Source: Lachnospiraceae bacterium 3-1 (GTDB lineage: Bacteria; Bacillota; Clostridia; Lachnospirales; Lachnospiraceae). Taken from it: a DNA stretch of 64,000 nt. The translations under genes were made by a program, and so were the position numbers. The notes under the pieces are model-generated. The model searched no databases. It was given only the letters and a program-made list of their open reading frames with translations, and was not told the DNA's origin. Of this stretch, positions 55,221 through 61,819 are shown in pieces (position 1 is the first letter of the stretch; every line of letters starts with the position of its first letter). The DNA lies in contig KE159571.1 in assembly GCA_000403255.2 (NCBI GenBank), positions 1 to 64,000 on the forward strand, in the 5' to 3' direction.

Positions 55221-56297
55221 TTAAATCATTCCCAGCAAAGATTTCCATGTTTTATTTTTAGCAGTAACAGTCCCATCTGGACTTCTATATCTCAGGACAT
55301 TTTTCTGATACAGGTTCACTGCTGCTTCCATGCCTTTTCCAAAGCAGGGCGGCTCCCCTTTGTCGGCCTCAATTTCCCCTGTATAATATCCAAGAGCTTT
55401 CAGCCTTCGTTCCAAGGGCGTTACCACTTGATGATATTTGTGATAATCTCTTGATACTGTTACAGTATTTCCGATGGTCTCATCCCCAGCAATGCCGTCT
55501 GGATGGGAGCCAGTGGCTTTTTGCACATCAAAAATAAACTGTTTTTGCGTATAGGCGGAATCTTGCTCCTGTCCTGCTGCATTTTCTTCCTCTTTTCCTC
55601 CAGAATGAATCACCTTTCCTTTTTCGTCATAAACATGCTGACCTGGCTTGCAGTCCGCAATGGCAAAGTCTTTCCTATGGTAAGCTCCTGTCTGATTCTG
55701 GCAGATGCCGTTTTTCCATCCAGTTCCGACACGATACCAGATTTCCTTTTTCTTATCTTCCTCTGGCTGCACAGGTTCCTTATTTTCCGCTTCCGACTGC
55801 CCTTTCACGGGTTGTCCGATCTGCTGCTTAAAATCTTCCCATAATGCCGGATCATCCATCATTTTACGCGGACAGTATTTCCCCTTTGCATCAAAATGGC
55901 GGATCACTCTCTCTGCTGGGATTCCGGTTTCTTTTATCAGATATTTTACCAGATCAATGGCATTCTGGCGCGCCTTTCTATAATTCCCATCCTCATTTAC
56001 ACAGATTTCTATGTTAATTGTATTCCGGTTATTTGCGTCATGGATGGCATGATCCCCACCATATTCGTGGCCAACAGAATACGTGCCATCTGTATGTTCC
56101 GCTGCCTGGTAAATTCCGTCTGATCCTGCATAATACTGAACAGATGTGCTTAAATGCCCCAGGAACTGCGCTTCGGCATGACACCTGGCCCCTGCCCCTT
56201 TTGCAAAATTGTCCGTCTCATGAATGACGATATATTTTGCATTATTTTTTCCTGTATATGTATTTTTTGATGAAATGTATTCTTTATTAATGTTCAT
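55221..56297 (-). CDS. Phage endolysin, N-acetylmuramoyl-L-alanine amidase
   Basis: About 358 aa. Amidase_2 domain (residues 10-165): KYIVIHETDNFAKGAGARCH, STSVQYYAGSDGIYQA, NTINIEICVNEDG, VIRHFDAKGKYCPRKMM, with the zinc ligands His, His and Cys. A linker (about 170-190) is followed by SH3-like YRVGTGWKNGICQNQTGA and a peptidoglycan-binding end domain (QFIFDVQKATGSHPDGIAG; LERRLKALGYYTGEIEADKG). It cuts the stem peptide from muramic acid at lysis. ATG 56297 is preferred by GAGGG upstream. Adjacent holins complete the lysis cassette. Confidence 0.92.
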   Translation of the reverse strand: MNINKEYISSKNTYTGKNNAKYIVIHETDNFAKGAGARCHAEAQFLGHLSTSVQYYAGSDGIYQAAEHTDGTYSVGHEYGGDHAIHDANNRNTINIEICVNEDGNYRKARQNAIDLVKYLIKETGIPAERVIRHFDAKGKYCPRKMMDDPALWEDFKQQIGQPVKGQSEAENKEPVQPEEDKKKEIWYRVGTGWKNGICQNQTGAYHRKDFAIADCKPGQHVYDEKGKVIHSGGKEEENAAGQEQDSAYTQKQFIFDVQKATGSHPDGIAGDETIGNTVTVSRDYHKYHQVVTPLERRLKALGYYTGEIEADKGEPPCFGKGMEAAVNLYQKNVLRYRSPDGTVTAKNKTWKSLLGMI

Positions 56298-56324
56298 AAG
56301 ATTTCCCTCACTTTCTTGACGCAA

Positions 56325-56555
56325 TTATTTTTCTTCTTTCTCTTCTTCCTTTTTTTCTTTTGGCACTTCCGGCAACCCTGCCAGTGATGTAAGCATTGAC
56401 ACCACCCCTGACAATACCGCAGTCCCCAGGACCACTTTCCAATCGACTGCCCCAATTGTTGCAGCTGCAGGGATCAATGCCACTGCATTCTGCGCCATGG
56501 TCTTTACCGCCCGGATTCCCGCTGCTTTCATCCATCTTTTCGCTTTTTCACTCAT
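56325..56555 (-). CDS. Phage holin (r1t-like)
   Basis: About 76 aa. KRWMKAAGIRAVKTMAQNAV then TIGAVDWKVVLGTAVLSGVV and SMLTSLAGLPEVPK, finishing in a highly charged tail (KEKKEEEKEEK). Two hydrophobic segments and the KxMAQ..A...AVDW..V pattern match the phage r1t holin family. It makes the membrane lesion that lets the endolysin out. ATG 56555 follows AGAGAGG; upstream in-frame codons are inside the preceding gene. Confidence 0.85.
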   Translation of the reverse strand: MSEKAKRWMKAAGIRAVKTMAQNAVALIPAAATIGAVDWKVVLGTAVLSGVVSMLTSLAGLPEVPKEKKEEEKEEK

Positions 56556-56559
56556 ACAT

Positions 56560-56901
56560 TCATTCCTCTCTTTCTTTTGGCTCTTCCGGCATGGCCAGAA
56601 GTGTGTGATAAAGTTTCGTTGCCACATCATTTCCTCCAAGGTTATGGTAGGATTCATAAACCTTTTTCATGGATTCTTTTGCATAAATTGGACAGTACTC
56701 CCTGTCCTGGTACTTATTGTAATTCTGCACAATGCTTTCCCGGAGCAGGCTTTGCACGCCCTCCGCAATGGCCGCGCTTTTGTGCTGTTCCTCTTTCAGC
56801 CGTTTCTTCACATCTCTATACAGGCACCCAAGAACAAACGTTACAATAGCAAACAGCCATTCTGTCCAGTTTTTCAAAATAAAATCCCATACTGCATGCA
56901 T
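56560..56901 (-). CDS. Phage membrane protein, holin-like
   Basis: 113 aa. One N-terminal transmembrane helix (WTEWLFAIVTFVLGCLY), then KKRLKEEQHKSAAIAEGVQS, RESIVQNYNKYQDREYCPIY and YESYHNLGGNDVATKLYHTL. This arrangement is common in clostridial phages next to the holin, called holin or 'hypothetical'. It lies 4 bp upstream of the holin frame and is first of the lysis cassette. Confidence 0.7.
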   Translation of the reverse strand: MHAVWDFILKNWTEWLFAIVTFVLGCLYRDVKKRLKEEQHKSAAIAEGVQSLLRESIVQNYNKYQDREYCPIYAKESMKKVYESYHNLGGNDVATKLYHTLLAMPEEPKEREE

Positions 56902-56927
56902 CCATTCACCTCCCTTTTTTGCATAAG

Positions 56928-56961
56928 AAAAGCACTCAAAGAATCACTTTTGAGTGCTTTT
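56928..56961. terminator. Terminator between tail-fibre and lysis genes
   Basis: AAAAGCACTCAAA (56928-56940) pairs with TTTGAGTGCTTTT (56949-56961), 13 bp with an 8-nt loop. Confidence 0.75.
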
Positions 56962-57042
56962 GATTAGGCAAAAATATTTAATTGTTAGTTTCTCTGTCCA
57001 TGCGAGTGAGCTTCATGCACTTGCATTCGAAATACATTTTTC

Positions 57043-57171
57043 TTGCAACTGTTTCATATGTATGCTATATTAGAGGCATAAAAAGGAGCAACCGCCCACA
57101 AAGTGGTTAGCCTCCCAGATTAGCTAAAAGCCTACCTGTACTCGGCCAAGTGACAAGGTAGGCTTATTTAT
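57043..57171 (+). ncRNA. Candidate small RNA, type-I antitoxin-like, with own promoter and terminator
   Basis: TTGCAA (57043-57048), 17-nt spacer, TATATT (57066-57071) form a good promoter. The predicted RNA starts near 57077 and ends at the hairpin AAGCCTACCT/AGGTAGGCTT (57128-57137 with 57156-57165) followed by ATTTATTTTC. It contains AACCGCCCACAAAGTGGTT, a small stem. No ORF fits. On the opposite strand, KPTLSLGRVQVGF resembles the end of small holin-like (TxpA/BsrG-type) toxins, but its start is missing. I infer an antitoxin RNA left without its toxin; a phage regulatory RNA is equally possible. Confidence 0.45.
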
Positions 57172-57195
57172 TTTCTTTCGTCCAGCGATAAATTA

Positions 57196-58083
57196 CTAAT
57201 ATAACTCATCATCATCACCGCTTAATAATCTCAAAAATGTAAGTTTGATTTTTGCTCTGTCATAAACTATAGGTGATCCTACTCCATAGAATGCAAATTG
57301 TAATTTCATTTTACCCTCTTCATATGCCTTACGCAAATGAAGTCTCATATCAATCGTAACGCTTTCTCCTTGTGTAACTTTGTACCTCTCCCCAGTGAAA
57401 TCAAGCGGTATCTCTTCTTCTCTTCCTTTATCAAATGAGAACGTACTCATATAATTCATCATCCCTGTATATATTGACTGATAAAAGATAGGGGCTAATT
57501 TTTTAGGAAAATAATATACACTCGCAAATAATATAAATATACCATTCATTGCATCTAAATTAATTAATTCAACATTCTGCCAACTCTTACTGGCAGAAAC
57601 ATCTAATTCTACAGTTTTTCGTTTCAATATATTTTCTATGCTTATTTCTGTATCTCCAGTTCTGAAAAAACTTTCATTTTCCCCTTTTATTCTGGTTACA
57701 ATTCCGTCAGAAACTATCTCATCTACTTCTGTGTTTAGTGCGCCAAGTGCCCCCGTGATTGTCCCATCCCCCAGCTTTGAAATATCCGTTGAACCTAACA
57801 TTTTTTTTAAATACCGGAGATTTTTTATCCCCAGTGAAATTTTCCGCCACAAGCTGCTATGTATTTCACCCGATTCCACTGGGACAATTTCAGCCCATCC
57901 CGTTGGGTTTTCCATATCCCCGCTATGAAACGTTACTACATTATCCTTCGTATCCCCATCTGAACGGAGCATTTCTTTCATATCCTGATCAATCATATCC
58001 AAAGCCTGGTTATACTGAGTAATATCATAAAAATCATCTTCTCCAGGCTTAGGGTATCCATAGTTCATTGTTTCAGTCGCCAT
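57196..58083 (-). CDS. Phage tail fibre-like protein
   Basis: 295 aa. The N-terminus TMNYGYPKPGEDDFYDITQY is the typical opening of tail-fibre/receptor proteins that attach to the baseplate (NYG..KP...DFY). Later part has no recognised domain: beta-rich, QGESVTIDMRLHLRKAYEEG near the end. It overlaps the DUF2313 gene by 11 bp. Being the last of the tail operon and diverse, it probably decides host binding. Confidence 0.75.
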   Translation of the reverse strand: MATETMNYGYPKPGEDDFYDITQYNQALDMIDQDMKEMLRSDGDTKDNVVTFHSGDMENPTGWAEIVPVESGEIHSSLWRKISLGIKNLRYLKKMLGSTDISKLGDGTITGALGALNTEVDEIVSDGIVTRIKGENESFFRTGDTEISIENILKRKTVELDVSASKSWQNVELINLDAMNGIFILFASVYYFPKKLAPIFYQSIYTGMMNYMSTFSFDKGREEEIPLDFTGERYKVTQGESVTIDMRLHLRKAYEEGKMKLQFAFYGVGSPIVYDRAKIKLTFLRLLSGDDDELY

Positions 58084-58600
58084 TCACTAACACCTCATTT
58101 CTTATTTGATTCTGTGTATACATTGCAAGCTGCCTATGCGTAAATTTCCCTAATGTGGTATGCTGATTATAAAGAAGAGAACAATCCAAGGACATGTTTA
58201 AAGGAACCATATGTTCCGCCATATTTGTAACATCCTGAAACATTGTTTTTCTTATTAATGCCACCCTTATTTCTACTTTATTTTCCGTAATACTTAACCT
58301 GTAGCCTTCTGCGCCACATAAGTTTTCCAGCTTTTTCTTCATACTTCTTAGTGTATACGGAATCCTATCATTTTCTTTTGCCATTACCCGGAATCTTCTG
58401 TCTTCCAAAGTGTCTGTATCTGCAGGTATTATCCCATATAGTTTTTCACGTCTGGCAATTCCTTGGCGCGTGGCTGTTCCTGTAAATAAATCTTTCTCCA
58501 GGTTTTCTGCATCTTTAATTGGATTTATCTTATCATTCATATCATAAATCGCCTTTATATCCCGTATCTGTTCTATGACATCAGGAATTTCAAATGCCAT
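58073..58600 (-). CDS. Phage tail protein, YmfQ/XkdU-like (DUF2313)
   Basis: 175 aa. Position directly after the baseplate J gene and the pattern TRQGIARREKLYGIIPADTD ... LEDRRFRVMAKENDRIPYTL match the putative baseplate component XkdU/YmfQ. It overlaps the J-protein gene by 11 bp. Structural role at the tail tip. Confidence 0.8.
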   Translation of the reverse strand: MAFEIPDVIEQIRDIKAIYDMNDKINPIKDAENLEKDLFTGTATRQGIARREKLYGIIPADTDTLEDRRFRVMAKENDRIPYTLRSMKKKLENLCGAEGYRLSITENKVEIRVALIRKTMFQDVTNMAEHMVPLNMSLDCSLLYNQHTTLGKFTHRQLAMYTQNQIRNEVLVNGD

Positions 58601-59645
58601 TTATTTTCCCCCTTACCGGAACTTCCGCATATCCCAACGCGATATTGGCAGCTATCCCATTTAATTTTGTATCTGCAATATCTATAATTCCTCCCACATT
58701 CAACAGTCTGTGCTCTATTTGTGATAATCTTACAAATATTTCTTTCTCTTTCCATTCCTTTTTTAATTCCAGGAAATATTCTTCCAACACACTTTCCAGA
58801 TAACTCTGTACCGATTCCTGAGAATATCCATCATCAAACGTAAATTGTATATCCACATTTATTTCCACTCCAGAAGCTGGTTTTATCAACACAAAATGGC
58901 CTATTGGAGCAATCCCATCCCCTTCCCCATGGTTCTGCTCTGGGTCTACCGATTCCTGTACGCTTTCCACTAATGCACTAGTCGGGACATTCCAGTTTGA
59001 ATCCAAAATATATGGATATATAAACTTATCCTCTTCTGTTCTACGTTTTACTTTGCATGCCCCCACCCCCTTCAACGCCTCTATGAATCTCTCGTAATCG
59101 GAACGATTTCCTCCAAAATAACTTGCATTCACAGAATCTCTTATTTTCTTTCTGTACAATTCCGTATCTTCCTGCTTTTGTCCCGGCACTAACACTTCTA
59201 CAATACTCCCACCTTTGTAATTTTCTACAAAATCAATGGGAATTAATTCTCCATCACCAAGATTCCCCTCTTCCCCACATTCTTCACATTTCAGCTTGTA
59301 ACTCATGTCACTGATTGCTTCCAGTACCACATAATTCAAATCATTTGCGGTGAATCTGGTCCCTTCTTCTATTTCCTGGGAAAATACCGCTTTCACAATT
59401 GCGCTTGTTGCTTCTTTTATGTATATCCCCCTGTCTGCCCCATTTTGTATCAGATGCTCTTCATCCTGTGTATCCATGTACATATTATCTTCCACGGCCT
59501 GCAACGCCAGATACGCTTCTTCAAGCTGCATGGCCTGTTTCGCACACGCATTCCATATAAGGCTTCCTTCCCTGGTATTTACTCCATCCGGCATTTGCTT
59601 CATCATTTCTTCCATGATATTTTCATAGGTTTTCTCTTCATACAT
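58590..59645 (-). CDS. Phage baseplate J-like protein (XkdT)
   Basis: 351 aa. DGVNTREGSLIWNACAKQAM near residue 18, IYIKEATSAIVKAVFSQEIE, then SVNASYFGGNRSDYERFIEA and GVGACKVKRRTEEDKFIYPY are the standard blocks of baseplate J/gp47 proteins. These form the wedge ring of contractile tails. It overlaps the next upstream gene (DUF2634) by 8 bp. Confidence 0.9.
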   Translation of the reverse strand: MYEEKTYENIMEEMMKQMPDGVNTREGSLIWNACAKQAMQLEEAYLALQAVEDNMYMDTQDEEHLIQNGADRGIYIKEATSAIVKAVFSQEIEEGTRFTANDLNYVVLEAISDMSYKLKCEECGEEGNLGDGELIPIDFVENYKGGSIVEVLVPGQKQEDTELYRKKIRDSVNASYFGGNRSDYERFIEALKGVGACKVKRRTEEDKFIYPYILDSNWNVPTSALVESVQESVDPEQNHGEGDGIAPIGHFVLIKPASGVEINVDIQFTFDDGYSQESVQSYLESVLEEYFLELKKEWKEKEIFVRLSQIEHRLLNVGGIIDIADTKLNGIAANIALGYAEVPVRGKINGI

Positions 59646-60060
59646 CTACTTCCACTTCCCCATATTCTGTATCAACTGTTACTTTTCCTGTCAGCTTATC
59701 ATTTTCTATTCCACATTCAAATCCGCTTATCCCTAAAATATAATGGTTCTGAAGCAAGCATTCTTCTATCATCCGATATGCTTCTAACTGTACATACTCC
59801 TGTTCTGCCTGCTCTCCGATCAGTTCCGACAACTCGTTTCCATAATTCCATGTATACTGCTCAAAATGGTATCTATCTATATGTAATGCAAGATAAATCC
59901 AAACTTTGACTGCTTCACGTCCTTCCACAATCCTTCCGGTCAGCTGCCCTGTTACAAAATCTATTTCATATTCTCTATATGGAACTTCTTCCATTTCCTC
60001 AATTTCTTCATTCTCTTCCTCTTCAATATCAAATGGGAACACTTTACACCACCTTTGCAA
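59638..60060 (-). CDS. Phage baseplate wedge protein, XkdS-like (DUF2634)
   Basis: 140 aa. EVPYREYEIDFVTGQLTGRI followed by EAVKVWIYLALHIDRYHFEQ and TWNYGNELSELIG are diagnostic of DUF2634/gp25-like proteins: strand, then VWIYLAL...RY....W.YG.EL..LIG. It overlaps the DUF2577 gene by 17 bp. Confidence 0.88.
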   Translation of the reverse strand: MQRWCKVFPFDIEEEENEEIEEMEEVPYREYEIDFVTGQLTGRIVEGREAVKVWIYLALHIDRYHFEQYTWNYGNELSELIGEQAEQEYVQLEAYRMIEECLLQNHYILGISGFECGIENDKLTGKVTVDTEYGEVEVDV

Positions 60061-60274
60061 TGATCACATATTTCGTTTCATCCAGCCTGTAGATAATCAC
60101 CGTATCGCCTTCCTCAAACTCCATCCCTTCCGGTTTCAGATAATCTTCCCTATCAAGTATCAGATTCCCTATTTTACATTGTGACGGATTTAACATTTCT
60201 GCACGTTTCAGTTCTTTGTTTTCTATTCTTCCCATCCTTTGCATTATAGCAAGCATTTTCTCACTCGTATTCAC
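60044..60274 (-). CDS. Phage protein, DUF2577 (XkdR-like)
   Basis: 76 aa. KELKRAEMLNPSQCKIGNLI, then LKPEGMEFEEGDTVIIYRLD, ending KYVIIAKVV. Size, order between XkdQ and XkdS, and the GD.V.I end strand match DUF2577. Small baseplate component. Overlaps XkdQ by 1 bp. Confidence 0.8.
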   Translation of the reverse strand: MNTSEKMLAIMQRMGRIENKELKRAEMLNPSQCKIGNLILDREDYLKPEGMEFEEGDTVIIYRLDETKYVIIAKVV

Positions 60275-61230
60275 TATGATTCCTCCAGTTCATTTTTAAA
60301 TTTCAAAGTTAGGTTCATGGTATGTACGCCATCCTTCCATGTATGCTTATCATTTTCAATGTAAAATTTCCCAGTCAGGCCACTTGCGGAATCCCTTATT
60401 TTTACAGAATACCCTGCCATGCACTGCCGGAACCCTACCGCCTCAACCGTTGCTTCCCTGGTAATCCCCGTAAGGAGCTGTCTGGCCGCATTCCTGGAGT
60501 TTACCCCTTTTTCCTGTCGGTAAATACTCTGATAAACTCCGTACTTCCTTATATTTTTCTCATTTTTCACTTCGCCCTTCTGCTTTCCTTTTTCATCTGT
60601 TATTTTCACCCTATTAACCATATCGTCTGTATTTTGCGAATAGCTTGTCTTTGTAAGGTCTGCATCAGATTTCAGGGTTACCCCGCTGCTTTTTCCCTTG
60701 ATAATGACACTCAGCTTGTTTTTATTCATGACTGGCATAAATGCAGGCGGATTCTTGGCATCTTTTTTCCTTGCCGCATGGTTATAGGCATCCACGATGA
60801 TTTTGTAATAGGTTGCCTCTTCAAACAACAAAGAATTTATGTACGTATTTGTTTTATAAAGGGCAACAGTCCCTATCTGCAAATCATCACAAACCTTCTT
60901 TGCTATTTTTTCTGGTGTGGTCTTCTTGAAATTATAGGAACCAGTAGAACGCAACAGGTAATGCATGTAATCCTTTGCTGTATAGGTAACAGTTCCAATA
61001 TCCCCGGTCCGATCCGTACTCGTTATAACACCGTAAAAAATATACACGTCTTCTTTCAAGTATAGCAAATCGCCTAATTTTATATCTAGTATCACTTTTT
61101 TATACGGATTATAAGCTACCGATATGGTGGCAATCCGGCTTGTCTGCGTATCAGACCCTTCCCATTCCACCTGCTCCACAAACCCTGTGATATCCCGTTT
61201 TTTTGTACCACTGACCCAAAACACTTTCAT
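60274..61230 (-). CDS. Phage tail/baseplate hub protein (XkdQ-like)
   Basis: 318 aa. VEQVEWEGSDTQTSRIATIS, LGDLLYLKEDVYIFYGVITS, TYTAKDYMHYLLRSTGSYNF, and the late SVKIRDSASGLTGKFYIEND match the gp27-like hub XkdQ. It lies between the LysM protein and DUF2577 with 4-bp and 1-bp overlaps. Confidence 0.88.
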   Translation of the reverse strand: MKVFWVSGTKKRDITGFVEQVEWEGSDTQTSRIATISVAYNPYKKVILDIKLGDLLYLKEDVYIFYGVITSTDRTGDIGTVTYTAKDYMHYLLRSTGSYNFKKTTPEKIAKKVCDDLQIGTVALYKTNTYINSLLFEEATYYKIIVDAYNHAARKKDAKNPPAFMPVMNKNKLSVIIKGKSSGVTLKSDADLTKTSYSQNTDDMVNRVKITDEKGKQKGEVKNEKNIRKYGVYQSIYRQEKGVNSRNAARQLLTGITREATVEAVGFRQCMAGYSVKIRDSASGLTGKFYIENDKHTWKDGVHTMNLTLKFKNELEES

Positions 61231-61808
61231 CCTTTCACCGCCGGTATCTTTATCTTTTTTGCCTTTTTAAATTTATAGGATATTTTCTTTTTATTGGCCT
61301 TTGCTATTTTTGCGGCATATGCGCTATTCCCAAAAACCTTTCTTGATATGCTGTAAAAATTATCCCCTTTTTTCGCCCTATAAGTTTTCGGTTTCGTCTT
61401 CGTTGTAATCCTTTCTGATTTTACATTTCTGTACTCTACCAGCGATATGGTGTAATTCACATCTCCGGTTCCATCCTCCGCCCCGTAATTGAAGGATTCT
61501 ATACTGCATCGGAAACTTATTCCCATTCCGGTAACTGTGCATACTCCGACTTTATTTTTTTCCATCGCTCCTTCAAATCTTTTGATATATGTTTCTGGTC
61601 TTTCCGGTGCACATTTGCAGAAGGAATAATTCCGCTTCGGAAAAAAGGACTGAATCTCCAGTTTTTTCAATCCTCTTTTCCCCAGCAGATTCACCGTTCC
61701 AAGGGAATTTATGTTTATTTCTGTATTATTCATGGATTCCTGCTTTTCAAAAGATGCCGGAAGTACCGGAAGCATTGTCTTTTTACCGAAATTCAAATAA
61801 ATATTCAT
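61227..61808 (-). CDS. Phage LysM-domain tail protein (XkdP-like)
   Basis: 193 aa. An N-terminal tail-associated part (VLPASFEKQESMNNTEININ; LGKRGLKKLEIQSFFPKRNY) is followed by a C-terminal LysM domain: TYRAKKGDNFYSISRKVFGN, then SAYAAKIAKANKKKISYKFK and KIKIP. Binds peptidoglycan or forms part of the tail tube tip. Twelve bp downstream of the tape-measure gene. Confidence 0.9.
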   Translation of the reverse strand: MNIYLNFGKKTMLPVLPASFEKQESMNNTEININSLGTVNLLGKRGLKKLEIQSFFPKRNYSFCKCAPERPETYIKRFEGAMEKNKVGVCTVTGMGISFRCSIESFNYGAEDGTGDVNYTISLVEYRNVKSERITTKTKPKTYRAKKGDNFYSISRKVFGNSAYAAKIAKANKKKISYKFKKAKKIKIPAVKG

Positions 61809-61819
61809 ACTTTCCCTCC

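Noticed and set aside
60322-61065. Plus-strand ORF of 247 codons opposite the XkdQ gene
   Set aside because: Cys/Phe-rich shadow frame, no ribosome-binding site, and the minus strand has conserved phage order.
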